Below the pieces are notes generated by a model, which saw only the letters and a list, made by a program, of their open reading frames with translations, was not told where the DNA came from and searched no databases. A stretch of DNA of 64,000 nucleotides from Typha latifolia (taxonomy: Eukaryota > Streptophyta > Magnoliopsida > Poales > Typhaceae): positions 5,890,001 to 5,954,000 of the forward strand of contig CM034106.1 of NCBI GenBank assembly GCA_019914945.1, written 5' to 3'. Shown here in pieces: positions 43,191-53,720 of the stretch. Position numbers and translations under genes: made by a program. Position 1 is the first letter of the stretch; each line of letters opens with the position of its first letter.

Positions 43191-44160
43191 GCAACAATCT
43201 CAAAACATTTAGGTCAGATGTACATGCATACCTCAGCTCGTCAAGGAATAGAAAGTTAGGAGAAGAATAGGTTGCAAGCTTAGTGGTATCGAGTTAGCGC
43301 GATAGTGCATCCCCCGCTCTATTTTCTGTTCCCTTTTTATTTTATATTTCATAATCATATCCCAGCAATTTTGTGACCCATCTCTGCTGTGCCGGAGTGT
43401 GTATACGGTATCCCATAAAGTATGTAAGACTTTTTTGATCGGTTCGTATAATGAATTGCCTACTGATCAAATAAGGCCTCCACTTTGTCACCGCATACAA
43501 AATTGCCAATATCTCTCTCTCATAAGTCAATAATTGCTGAGATTTTTGTGACAAAGCCTTACTAAGAAAGGCTATGGGACGTCCTCCTTGCATTAGTACA
43601 ACTCTTATGCCAACTCCCAACGCATCACATTCCACAATGAACTCATTGGTGAAGTCCGGTAGTGCTAGAACGGGCGCCGTTGTCATTGTTGTTTTCAGTT
43701 TTTCAAAGGCTGTAGTGGCTTCATCCGTCTATCTAAAAGAGTCTTTCTTCAACAAAGAAGTGAGAGGAGCAGCGATCTTGCCATATCCGGCTATGAAGTG
43801 GCGATAATATCTGGTCAGCCCTAAAAATTCTCGCAGCCTAGTGGTGATAGTAGGAATAGGCCAAGCAGTCATGCATGCAACCTTTTGAGGATCCGCCGCT
43901 ACACCTTCCAGTGAGATGATGTGGCATAAATACTCCACTTGTGGTACTCCCCATAGGCACTTGGACTTCTTGATCTTCATTTAGTTTTACTTCAACAAAT
44001 TTAGCAAATCCTCCAAGTACCGCCAATGCTCCAATTCAGTCCTGCTATACACCAAAATATTGTCAAAAAATACCAAGACATACCTTCGTAATAGAGGCCA
44101 AAATATATCATTCATGAGGCATTGAAAGGTAGTTGGAGCATTGGTGAGACCAAAAGGCAT
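43191..44160 (-). pseudogene. Ty3 element F RT C-terminal part and RNase H
   Basis: Minus strand: [18 protein letters not shown], then the catalytic box [16 protein letters not shown] (44059-44064 encode Asp-Asn in place of Asp-Asp). Then [20 protein letters not shown] and [20 protein letters not shown], a frameshift, and RNase H VECDALGVGIRVVLMQGGRP, FLSKALSQKSQQLLTYEREI and RTDQKSLTYFMGYRIHTPAQ. It ends in the RNase H-integrase linker at 43191. Integrase and chromodomain are absent. Confidence 0.92.
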
Positions 44161-44838
44161 CACCTAAAACTCGTACTGCCCGTTCGGAATCCGAAATGCA
44201 GTTTTGTGCACATCCGCCGGGTGCACCCTAATTTGATGATACCCGGCCCTCAAGTCAAGCTTACTGAATATGGTCACCCTTGGTAGCTTGTCCAGTAGCT
44301 CCTCTATAACTAGAATAGGATACCGGTCCTTGACGGTAATAGCGTTTAGTACCTGATAGTCGACACAAAAATGCCATGTCCCATCTTTTTTTCGCACCAA
44401 TAACACAAGGGATGAGTATGAGCTATGACTTGGTTGAATGAGGCCTTGCTCCAACATCTCGGCTACTATCTTGGAGATAACTTCTTTTTGCACATGTGGA
44501 TACCGACATGGCCTCACATTCGCCGGTGCAGCCCTGGGTACAATCTCTATGCGATGGTCCGTCGCTCTTCTCGGTGGCAACTCCTGTGGCTCCTCAAACA
44601 GTCCAGAAAAGTTATCTAATAAATTAGACAATTCAATTGTAGTATCTGAACTCATTTGATGCTCATCTCCTACTGGTCCTAACTGAAGAAGATAGGCCAA
44701 ATCATACACACAAGGCAGCCCCTCCATAGGCTGCATCGCAAGAACCGGGGAAGACCAAATGCTATCAAGCCGCACATCTTTGTTTCCTTGTTTAAATTTC
44801 ATCCACATGCTCCGAAAATCAAATGTGACGGGTCCCAA
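44161..44838 (-). pseudogene. Ty3 element F RT N-terminal part (open 224 codons)
   Basis: The longest intact Ty3 frame in the window: PVTFDFRSMWMKFKQGNKDV (PR-RT linker), TIELSNLLDNFSGLFEEPQE, PPRRATDHRIEIVPRAAPAN, then QKEVISKIVAEMLEQGLIQP, KDGTWHFCVDYQVLNAITVK and DRYPILVIEELLDKLPRVTI. The first catalytic Asp is in FSKLDLRAGYHQIRVHPADV. It ends IPNGQYEF just before the FGLTNAP motif, where a stop interrupts. Confidence 0.93.
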
Positions 44839-44841
44839 ACT

Positions 44842-45320
44842 CTATAACCACTGAGTGCCTAGGACAATGTCCGCTCTTCGTAGCACCAATGGATACAAAT
44901 CCACACTGATGTCATATCCTTGCACTTGTATATCGACCCAACGACACAAGCTCTCCGCCTTAAGCTTCGTGCCGTCTCCAATAGCAACGTCAAACCCCGT
45001 GGTCGGTTCAGTATCCAAATCGAATCTCCTCACTAACGTCTCATCTAGAAAGTTGTGTGCACTCTCGGAATTAATGAGAATGTGCACACAATGCTTTCTA
45101 ACGAGTCCATCCACCCGTAATGTCCTTGGCGCGAAAGTATCAGAATATGCATGCATCGATATTTTAGCTTGGATATCTTCCTCTGCGCACTCCTCAACAG
45201 CCTCTTCGTGGACCTCTTCTGGACTCTCTCCATCATCAACAACCTTATCATCCCCCTCTAGACCGTCGATGAGCATCACACTCCCAATCAGTTTAGAACA
45301 CCGATGACCGTGGGTGAAAA
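44842..45320 (-). pseudogene. Ty3 element F zinc knuckle and protease
   Basis: Minus strand: the knuckle region RCDELFTHGHRCSKLIGSVM, then LIDGLEGDDKVVDDGESPEE, AKISMHAYSDTFAPRTLRVD, and the protease active site, which reads ILINSESAHNFLDETL where DSGS is expected. Asp to Asn and Gly to Glu changes abolish catalysis. It continues GFDVAIGDGTKLKAESLCRW, VQGYDISVDLYPLVLRRADI and VLGTQWL. Confidence 0.92.
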
Positions 45321-46358
45321 GCTCATCACATCGAAAGCAAAGGCCCTTTGCTCTTCGCTCCTCTACCTGGGCAGGTGTGAGAGTTCAAATAGGGGGTCTT
45401 GTGCCTCTTCTAGCATCGGAAGAAGGTCTCAAAGGTGGTCGTGGTCTAGTATTCGCAACCGCTGCCTTTCAACCTACAGAATTTCCAACCAGCATTCTAG
45501 GTGCAAATCGCCCATCCTCATGGCCTTCTCAAAGGCCTCCTCAAGAGCACGAATATCAGCCTGTCTCTCCTCTCGCAGCCCTGAAATGAATATTCTCATC
45601 AATGTCGGTTCATGCTAAGGTGGCTCACAACGACTACTAACACTTTTAAATTCTGCTTAGTACTCCAGTACGGTCATCCTCCGAACTATCTTGCTTAATG
45701 TGGCAGCAAAATCTTGATATGCCATTGTCCCAAATCTGCATATAATCCTCCTACAAAAGTTAGCCCAACTAATAAATCCTCCACCACGAATAATCAATCT
45801 ATATGAATGGAATGTCGTTCCTTGGATGTGAAAGCTTGCTATCTGGACCTTTCCGTCCTCCGCTGTCCCTTGACAATCAAAGTATTGTTCAACTTGAAAC
45901 ACCCAATCCATTGGATCATCACCTTGGAATTTTGGAAAGTCCAAGCGTGCGGTTCTCCCCTGAATAGCAATATTGGGCTCCTAAAAGATCCTTGGTTCAG
46001 GTCTAAACCTTTGTGCTTATTGATCTCCTTCTCTAAATCCTCGAGCATGTCCATCACCATCTTTAAAAGGATCAACCTCATCCTCAAAGTGCCAATCCTC
46101 CTTATCGACGAAGCGCACTAGTGCTGCATGCCTCTCGAGTTCAACCACCGCTGATCTTGGGTTTAATATCGGAGGTGGGGGATGATGTGTAGGCATAGGT
46201 AAGAGGGGATCATTGACACTAACATGTTGCACCTGGACCTGTGGGGTATCGGATCGATGTGGTTCCACTGCTGGTCCTTCTTGAGGTATCGATCTTCGTC
46301 GAGGAGATGATGAAGTCAATCAGTTCATGACATATTCCTTTAGATCATTGTGATCCTT
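45321..46358 (-). pseudogene. Ty3 element F gag
   Basis: Minus strand from the copia G junction: QKDHNDLKEYVMN with a stop, then PQEGPAVEPHRSDTPQVQVQ, LLPMPTHHPPPPILNPRSAV, and VRFVDKEDWHFEDEVDPFKD. After a frameshift the capsid core reads DFPKFQGDDPMDWVFQVEQY, FDCQGTAEDGKVQIASFHIQ, then WANFCRRIICRFGTMAYQDF and ATLSKIVRRMTVLEY. The same protein is seen in C2 (49436-50800). The first 70 or so codons and the 5' LTR are cut off at 46358. Confidence 0.9.
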
Positions 46359-46413
46359 TTGACGGGCTAAAACAACCTCCAAGACCTTGGTATAAGAAGT
46401 TGACCACTTGTTT
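46359..46413 (+). pseudogene. Copia G reverse transcriptase fragment (left part)
   Basis: Fifty-five bases reading GLKQPPRPWYKKLTTC, the same RT motif as YGLKQAPRAWYDKL of copia E. It is interrupted by the solo LTR and continues at 48392. The junction with element F at 46358 is a rearrangement, since copia G code to the left is missing. Confidence 0.82.
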
Positions 46414-48391
46414 TGTAACACCCCAAAATAAAATTAAAAAAAAAAAAATCTCTCTCTCTGACTGACGAGCACGTGCGTCAGCCTGCCACCCTGCCCCCTC
46501 CCTTTTTTCCTCTTCTTCTTCCCTTCCTTTGTCGTGCATGCCACCTTCCCCATCTCCCTCATCTTTTCTTTCCCTCACCGCAGCCCTCCCACCTCCAGCC
46601 TCTCACCTTCCCCTCCATTTGCTACCTCTCTGTCTCTCTCGTGGTTGCCAACTGCCGCCGAGCTCGCCGACCATCCCCCCTCTGGTAAGCTCTCCTCCCC
46701 TCCTTCCTTTCTCCCATTTTCCTTCCCCTCCTCGGCCTCGTGCTGTGCCGGACCCATGCCGCCGCCGTCCCCGCGCTGCGCTGCCGGCCTAGTGCTGCGC
46801 CGTCGCAGCCTCGTGGGTGCTTCTCTTCGCCTCACCCTCCTTCCATCCGGAGTGGAAGGAGATGGGGTGGAGGGGTGGGGGTTTAACCCCCACCCATTTC
46901 CCCCCTTAGTGGGCTGCAGTGGTCTGCAGCCCACTAATCTGTTGGGGTGGGCTGCAGACCGCAGCCCACCAGCCCGGTCTGGGTGGGCTGCAGGCCGCAG
47001 CCCACCTAGCCTTGGATCCGGGTGGGCTGCAGGCTGCAGCCCATTAGCCCATTGTGGAGTGGGCTGCAGTCTACAACCCACTATTCCAACCTTGGTGGGC
47101 TGTGGCTGGGCCCCGAGCCCACTAAGGCCCTATTGCTTTATGGGTTGGGTTTGGGCCTACCCATTGCCTCTAGCCTAGCCCATTTGGGGCCATTTGGACC
47201 CTATAACCCTGTTTATCATTTTCACCTGATTTGATTAGCCTGATCCTTAATTTTGGGATAACATAAGATTCCTAGGATACCCTTGACTCGTACCAAACAT
47301 AAATGTGCTAATAAGATAATTAATTCTATTAGTTCGCTAATGGCTTACTTACGTGAATTAATAGGATTTACACCGCGTGAGGAGGATTTTGGGCTTCCGG
47401 AGGAGCCGACTAGCTGACGAGTTTTACCATACAGTGGAGACCCCCCAGGCGAGTAGAGTTATACAAATCTAGAATAACATAATTACAGTCATTATACCTA
47501 TCATGATACTGTAGGAAATGTCGGTATTAATGCATGCAGTTAGTACTCCCTATTATATCTTTTGCATACGTAGTTATTTATAACCTGTTCATCATAGTAT
47601 TATGAGAATGTTAATGTGACATCAACATTAGTATGATAATGCTTTACATGTGTCCGATATGGTATACCATTGCATAGATGTATGATTGCTGTGAACGTAG
47701 AATGTAATGATCATGATGAGTATGATTATTGCTTTGGTAGACATGAGATGACTAAACTGCTATTTTATTGCTATGCATAACATGTAAAACCTATGATTGA
47801 GATGTGTACGAATAAGAGATTGTCTCAAGCTTTATATCTGTGTGAACTTATCATAATACGTTTAGGAACTAGCATGTTCCAGGATAGTGATTGGTAATCT
47901 TTATCAATTGCATTGACTTAGTAAATTATGGTAAGTCATTTCAATAAGCATATCGTTATCGTTAGCAAATATGGGCATACATTGGATATATACATGCGAT
48001 GTCATTATTTTAGATTGTATGGATCCTACTCGCTGGACTGTAAGCTCACCCCTCGTGGCGGTATTATTTCGAGCTAGGGGACGCAAAGTGCGGGTAGCGA
48101 GAGAGTAGCCGCTTTTCTTTTCAGTACGTATATTAGTTGTATTAAGCCCCTGCGAGGGTGTGATGATGACGTTGTATTTTTGGACTTTAGCATAGTATTT
48201 TGGATGTATATTTGGAAGACTTGTTGTGGCCTGTGGAACTTGTATCCAGACTCCTTTAGTTGAGTTATCTATGGTGAAAGTGTGTTGTTGTGTGCCTTGT
48301 GAAATCCTTGTACTGACAGGTCATGTGATGCATCGCGTGGGAGGATTTACCCACGTGGTTTACACGTGTATTTGGAGGTTTGGGTGTTTCA
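46414..48391 (+). repeat. Solo LTR of a giant-LTR family (TGTTT duplication)
   Basis: TGTAACACCCC ... GGGTGTTTCA, 1,978 bp, flanked by TGTTT on both sides (46409-46413 and 48392-48396). It starts with a pyrimidine-rich tract that gives a Pro/Leu/Ser-rich frame, which I take as non-coding. A GC-rich hairpin cluster follows (46904-47100), then AT-rich DNA. No internal region is present. The matching duplication shows LTR-LTR recombination after insertion into copia G. Confidence 0.9.
46904..47100 (+). repeat. Tandem GGGCTGCAG...CTGCAGCCC hairpins
   Basis: Five successive short inverted repeats built on GTGGGCTGCAG and CTGCAGCCCAC, with loops of 0-12 bases, separated by CCAGCCCGGTCT-like linkers. 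Each could fold on its own. They lie in the GC-rich part of the solo LTR. Confidence 0.8.
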
Positions 48392-48590
48392 TGTTTAGGC
48401 TAGGGAGTTTGCTACTCTTATGCTTAGTCACTTTGAGATGAGCATGATGGGTGATTTGAAGTTCTTTTTGAGATGAGCATGATCGCTCAATCCAAGTATA
48501 CTAGGAACTTAGTAATAAAATTTGTTTTATAAAATTTAAACATGCTAGGACTCTTATGAGCACAAGTACCAAACTATATCGGAAATACAG
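48392..48590 (+). pseudogene. Copia G reverse transcriptase fragment (right part)
   Basis: Reads REFATLMLSHFEMSMMGDLK then FF, IAQSKYTRNLVIKF and a decayed ALEN..HARTPMSTTTKL equivalent. It matches the RT thumb of copia E (37317-37515). The YVDD segment is missing between the two fragments beyond what the solo LTR explains. It stops at about 48590, where the truncated C2 LTR begins. Confidence 0.85.
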
Positions 48591-49275
48591 CGAATGCGTA
48601 ATGCACGTTTGAACGCCTGCGTCGAGTTCACACATACAAAGAACGCCATTTGTGCATTCGAATGCGATCGGGCGCGTTCGAACGCGATCGGCGGGAATCC
48701 TCTAGAATTAGGGTTACTTATTATTTTAGAACTTATTGGCTAGCCTCTATAAATATGTGGATGGCAGCCAAATTGATTATGCTATTAGAATATTGATTTC
48801 TTGCCTCTTTATCATCTATCTACCCTAATCTCCCTCCTCCCTCTTCACTATCCTTCCACCTCTACTATTGGCAAGGTTTCTCCTAACTTCTAATCTCCCT
48901 CGTCTGTTGAGCCACTCCTCTTCTTTGGGATCTCGACCACTTCGTTCCCTTTGCCTATGTCCCTTAATCACATCCACCATCCACATTCATCTCCATACCA
49001 TCCATAACCCTAACATCCACTCCACCCGTCACCACTATTATCACCCACGTTATTCCATGTTTCTGTCCCTTTTTCAGATCGAATCTATGAAGAAAGTAAA
49101 TACAAAAGTTGTAGATCAGGAAGATACGAATATAATTCACTTAGTTTCGTAATTTTATGACTACAGGAAAATATTTGGAGAATATTTTCCCACAGTTGCG
49201 CGGACTACTTTTTGCAATAAATTCAGATATTAAGGAATTATTCCATAACCTATCTTTTGGTACAAGAACTCATCA
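48591..49275 (+). repeat. Ty3 C2 5' LTR (5'-truncated)
   Basis: The first about 75-100 bases (TGATACACTT...) are missing. GTTCGAAC motifs at 48605-48700 are followed by the TATAAATATGTGG box (48748-48755). The leader carries CACCCGTCACCACTATTATC and the end is ACAAGAACTCATCA at 49275. It aligns with 57594-58367. Confidence 0.9.
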
Positions 49276-49413
49276 ATTTCGTATCAGAGCATATCTTTTG
49301 GTACCGTATCCCATCAATTTAGTATCAGAGCATATCTTTTAGTACCCTATCCCATCAATTTGGTATCAAAGCATATCATTTGGTATGTATCCCATCAATT
49401 TAGTATCAGAGCA
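49271..49413 (+). repeat. Four tandem primer-binding sites of Ty3 C2
   Basis: Units start at 49271, 49312, 49353 and 49393 (period 41, 41, 40). Each reads CATCAATTTNGTATCARAGC followed by ATATCTTTTGGTA-type sequence, and the last leads into the gag leader. Each holds a variant of TGGTATCAGAGC. An equivalent unit with a perfect site follows the 3' LTR at 58363-58408. Confidence 0.93.
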
Positions 49414-49435
49414 AGCAAACCTCAGACCTCCATTA

Positions 49436-50830
49436 ATGGTTGAAACAAGGAAGATGACATCAATAAGGAGACTTATGGAGAGCACATCGACAAGACAAGA
49501 CTCAATCCACAATGACCCTAACCGTGAGGCCGATTCCTTTGGAGCGACCACGGTAGGACCGAGTGAACCAACGTTCATGTGTGTTAATATGAGCTTGGCG
49601 GATGAACTTAGGGGCATATTGCAAACATTGCTGCATAGAGTTGATCCAATTCAGAAGGATCACAATAATTTAAAGGAATATGTCATGAACCGATTGAGTT
49701 CGTCATCTCATCAACAAAGATTGGAGCCTCAAGAAGGACCAGCGGTGGGACCTCATCAATACGATACCCCACAGGTCCAGGTGCGTCATGTGAGTGTCAA
49801 TGAACCTCTCTTACCTATGCCTACACATCATCCCCCACCTCTATTACAAAACCAAAGACTAGCAGTGGTGGAACCCGAGAGGCGTGTGGCATCGGTGCGC
49901 TTCGTCGATGAGGAGGATTGGCACTTTGAGGATGAGGTCAATCCCTTTGGAGATGGTGATGGACGTGCTTGAGGATTTAGAGAAATTGATCAACATGCAC
50001 ACAGGTTCAGACGTGAACCAAGAATCTTTTGCGAACCCAACAATGCTATTCGTGGGAGAACAACACGCTTGAACTTTTTAAAATTCCAAGGCTGTGATCC
50101 AACGAATTGGATGTTTCAAGTTGAACAATGCTTTGATTGTCAAGGGATAGTGGAGGACACAAAAGTCCAGATGGCAAGCTTTCACCTCCAAGGAACGGCA
50201 TTGCATTGGTATAGATTGGTTATTTGTGGTGGAGGATTTATCGATTAGGTTGACTTTTATAGGAGGATTATACGTCGATTGGGGACAGGATCATATGAAG
50301 ATTTTGTTGCCACATTAAGCAAGATGGTTCAAAGAACGATCATATTGAAGTACCAAGTTGAGTTTAAAAGAGTTAGTAGTCATTGTGAGCCACCTTAGCC
50401 CGAACCGACATTGATGAGCACATTTATTTTAGGGCTGTGGGAAGAGATACAAGCGGATGTTCGTGCTCTTTGTCCTACCACTCTTGAGTAGGCCTTTGAG
50501 AAGATCGTAAGGATAGAGCAAAAATATAAGGCTCTCAAGATGGCAGCAGAAACAAGTTGGGCAACTGAGATAGGCGGAGTGCCGGCTGGAAATTCTGCAA
50601 ATTCAAAGGTAGCTACTACTAGTACTAGACCACGACTACTTTTGAGATCTTCTTTCGATGTTAGAGAAGGCACAAGACCCCCCACCCCCCCCTGCCCGTT
50701 CAAACTCTCACACTTGCCTATGTGGAGGAGCAAAGAGCGAAGGGCCTTTGCTTTCAATGTGATGAGCGTTTCACCCTCAGTCATTGGTTACCAAACCGAT
50801 CAGGGAGTGTGATTCTCATCGACGGTTTCG
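49436..50830 (+). pseudogene. Ty3 C2 gag
   Basis: The ATG at 49436 opens MVETRKMTSIRRLMESTSTR. N-terminal part: LLHRVDPIQKDHNNLKEYVM, PQEGPAVGPHQYDTPQVQVR, RFVDEEDWHFEDEVNPFGDG then a stop. The capsid core is in another frame: LKFQGCDPTNWMFQVEQCFD, CQGIVEDTKVQMASFHLQGT, ALHWYRLVICGGGF and RRIIRRLGTGSYEDFVATLS. A tail GLWEEIQADVRALCPTTLE precedes the knuckle region QRAKGLCFQCDERF, where the usual GHRC is lost (SHWLPN). In F the same family has GHRCSK. Confidence 0.9.
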
Positions 50831-51188
50831 AAGAGGATGATGAGGTTGTTGATGATGGAGAGTGTCAAGAGGAGGTCCACGAGGAGGCCGTTGAGGAGGG
50901 TGTGGAGGAAGATATCCAAGCTGAAATATTGATGCATGTATATTTGGGTACTTCCACGCTGAGGATGTTATGGGTAGATGGGCTCATTAGAAACCATTGT
51001 GACGCATCCTCATCGATTCGGGGAGTACACAAAACTTTCTAGATGAGAAGTTAGTAAGGAGATTAGGTTTGGATGCCGAATAGACCATGAGATTTGACGT
51101 TGCTATTGGAGACGGCATGAAGCTTAAGGCGGAGAGCTTGTGTCGCCGGGTCTGAGGTGTAAGGACACGACATCATTATGGACTTGTA
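50831..51188 (+). pseudogene. Ty3 C2 protease (5' part)
   Basis: Reads EDDEVVDDGECQEEVHEEAV, EDIQAEILMHVYLGTSTLRM and VDGLIRNHCD, after which a frameshift hits the active-site segment (SSIRGVH where IDSGSTH is expected). It continues LVRRLGLDAE with a stop, VAIGDGMKLKAESLC and GHDIIMDL, ending at the B2 insertion. It resumes at 56071. Confidence 0.87.
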
Positions 51189-52027
51189 TGATACGATTCG
51201 GACTTTATCGATGTCGTCTCGAACATAGATACACTTTAGGGGTGTCTTTTATTCTTGTTTTAGTGTTTAATTCTTAAAAAAAATAAGTTTTCTGTATGTC
51301 GCGTTCGAACGCGGGTGTAGTGCGTTCGAACACGGTTGTGAATGCATGTATCACGTTCGCACATCCAGAGAGTGTGAATTGTGCATTCGAATGCGCCTGT
51401 GAACGCCTACATCGCATTCGCAAATCCAGAGAAGTGAGAAATAAGTGCGTTCAAACGCGGTCGGTGAAAAAGCACTATTAAGGATTAATTTTGAATTGTT
51501 GGTTAGCCTCTAAAGGTGTGGATGGCAACCATGGAGTCATTATTATTGATGAATTGAGTTTCTGCCTTGCCTCCTTCGTCTTCTTCTAACCTCCCTCGAC
51601 CGGCCAATTACCCTAGTCCCTTATGGGTGGCCCTCTCCTCCCCCTTCTTCCAATCTATCCAACACTTGCCCTAACCCTTTCATCAACCATAACCATTTCC
51701 CCACCACTTTTCACCAGTGCCACCCCATTAACGCTAGTCCACAACCAACCACCATCATCCTAGGATCTCGTGCCTCCATCCATAGATCCTTATTAGACCT
51801 CCTGATGTTCTTCCACTAATCAGCCGATATCTCGAGATCCCCACATCCGATTCGCTTGAAACTTGATTTGTTGGAAAGCTATTTTCTAGGGCTACAACAT
51901 ATACAAATTTCACATCGATCTGACAGCGAAATCGTTTGGGATCTATTTACAAATTTCCATGCCAGGTCTAGTCCAAATCTGAGAATTGAAAGAGATCGAA
52001 CCTTAGCCAAATGGGGAGATCGTATCA
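51189..52027 (+). repeat. Ty3 B2 5' LTR
   Basis: TGATACGATTCGGACTTTAT ... GGGGAGATCGTATCA, with the GTTCGAAC array at 51298-51470 (perfect GCGTTCGAACGC at 51300) and the CCTCTAAAGGTGTGG box near 51510. Confidence 0.93.
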
Positions 52028-52030
52028 AGC

Positions 52031-52044
52031 TGGTATCATAGCCA
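52031..52044 (+). promoter_or_regulatory. Ty3 B2 primer-binding site
   Basis: TGGTATCATAGCC three bases after the LTR end. One mismatch to the initiator-Met type TGGTATCAGAGCC. Confidence 0.88.
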
Positions 52045-52068
52045 CCGTTCGTTGGACACACGCTTCCT

Positions 52069-53118
52069 ATGACGACAACCAGAGCCATGCCTGCATGAAA
52101 AGATGAGGAAGAAGAGATTCTCCCAATAGAGAAAGAGGAAACGGTTGCAGGGACTTCCACCCGCGAAACCTCCCGATCTAATCGGAATACGGAAGAACCT
52201 AGTGTTCAAGCCATGTTGGGGTCTCTTTCCGAACAAATGGAAATCAATAACTAGATGATGATAGAGATGATACGGGAATTACGGGCGACAAAGGAAGCCA
52301 TGGCGAACGGGAATGCACCATCGACCCCACGACGCGAGTCCACTCCCATGAACCCACCGCCACCGGTTCAGAATTTGCAACCACAAGAGCCGCTGCTGCC
52401 ACCACCCTATGGGCAGAGGCAAGCAAGGATGGTTCCACTAGGCCCAGTTGCAGGTGAACCCATCTGACGAGCGAACCACTATAGAGATCACCACGGTGAG
52501 TTAATCAAAATCAAAGAAGGGATCATCAATCATTCATGGTGGCGATCCGATCGATTGGTTGTATAGGGCGGAGCAATTCTTCGCATACCAAGGTACGGCG
52601 GAAGAATACAAGGTGACGCTTGCGAGCTTCCATCTTGAAGATGCGGCGCTTCATTGGTTTTGAGCAGCCAATGCTAATGAGGCTATTGAAACTTAGGTTG
52701 AATTTTGTGCCGATATCACACGGCGATTTAGAGCGTCGGGGTATGAAGACTTCGATGCTCTCTTCTCAAAGATGGTGCAAAAGACCACTGTTGGGGCATA
52801 CCAAGAAGAGTTTGAGAAGATAAGTAGCCGATGTCAAAAGACCACTTGTATGTCTCCGGGCTGCGGGGAGACATACAAGTCGACGTGAGGGCTTTAAGGC
52901 CTAGAACTTTAAAGGAGGCCTTCGAAGATGCGATACTCATGAAAGACAAACACAGGGCCATGAAGTTACAATCAAGCTCAACTAACTGTAACGGCGGGAA
53001 ATATTACCGTCGTACCGAGGACCGCTGCTACAATGGTGCCTCCTCGAGCACCCCTGAAGCCATCCCAAAATGTGAAGTAGAGGAACGTAGAGCCAGTCTA
53101 GAGGACTAGGATGAGCAC
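52069..53118 (+). pseudogene. Ty3 B2 gag
   Basis: First ATG after the primer site: MTTTRAMPA then a stop, then acidic KDEEEEILPIEKEETVAGTS, MLGSLSEQMEINN with a stop, and MIEMIRELRATKEAMANGNA. The Pro-rich MNPPPPVQNLQPQEPLLPPP is nearly identical to B1. A gap near 52495-52540 removes the RLEFPKF part, after which the core reads AEQFFAYQGTAEEYKVTLAS and SFHLEDAALHWF with a stop. The tail is RGDIQVDVRALRPRTLKEAF and EDAILMKDKHRAMKLQ. Shorter and more broken than B1. Confidence 0.9.
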
Positions 53119-53720
53119 TCACACTTGCTCAAGTAGAGGACCGTAGAGCCAAAGGCCTATGCTTTCGTTGTGATGAGATGTTTGTACCCGGGCATCGCTG
53201 CGCTAAACTAATGGGATCGGTGATGCTAATCAATGAATTGGAGGAGGCTGAGGATGAGATTACAGATGAAGGACATGATGGTCGAGATCTCCCTCCATGC
53301 TTATTCCATGACAGCAGCGCCAAAGACCTTGCGGGTGAACGGTGTAATCAAGACAACCATAGTGAGAATCTTGATTGACACCGGGTCCACCCACGACTTC
53401 ATTGACAAGAGGCTTATTAGGAAGATTGGGCTTGAGTTGGAACCCATGGAAGGGTTCGATGTGACGATTGGAGACGGCACCGCATTGCGAACATATTTCA
53501 TTTGTGGAGGTGTGGAGTTGGAGGTGCAAGGCCAATGTTTCACATTGGACATTTATCCATTAGCCTTGCGAGGTGCCGACATTGTTTTGGAGACTTAATG
53601 GATTCGAAGCTTGGGGCCCATAATATTTGACTTTACAAACCTCTCATTGACATTTTGGATGAATGATTAGAGAGTGTTGCTGGATGGAAATCAACTACTG
53701 ATTGAACTTCCAAGCGTAGG
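53119..53720 (+). pseudogene. Ty3 B2 zinc knuckle and protease
   Basis: CFRCDEMFVPGHRCAKLMGS, then a frame of 121 codons including EISLHAYSMTAAPKTLRVNG, VIKTTIVRILIDTGSTHDFI (DTG intact), GFDVTIGDGTALRTYFICGG and LEVQGQCFTLDIYPLALRGA. The PR-RT linker PIIFDFTNLSLTFWMND and LLDGNQLLIELPSVGD follow with a stop. The protease core is the best preserved Ty3 protease of the window. Confidence 0.9.

Noticed and set aside
44161..44838. Endogenous pararetrovirus
   Set aside because: RT is flanked by Ty3-type gag, protease, integrase-bearing relatives and LTRs; no movement protein or coat motif.
46534..47178. 214-codon forward frame, Pro/Ser-rich then Trp/Gly-rich
   Set aside because: Low-complexity translation of the pyrimidine-rich and hairpin parts of a solo LTR that has proven TGTTT duplications.
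46414..48391. DNA transposon with TGTAACACCC inverted ends
   Set aside because: 5-bp duplication, no transposase, and shared blocks with other long LTR-like units favour a solo LTR.
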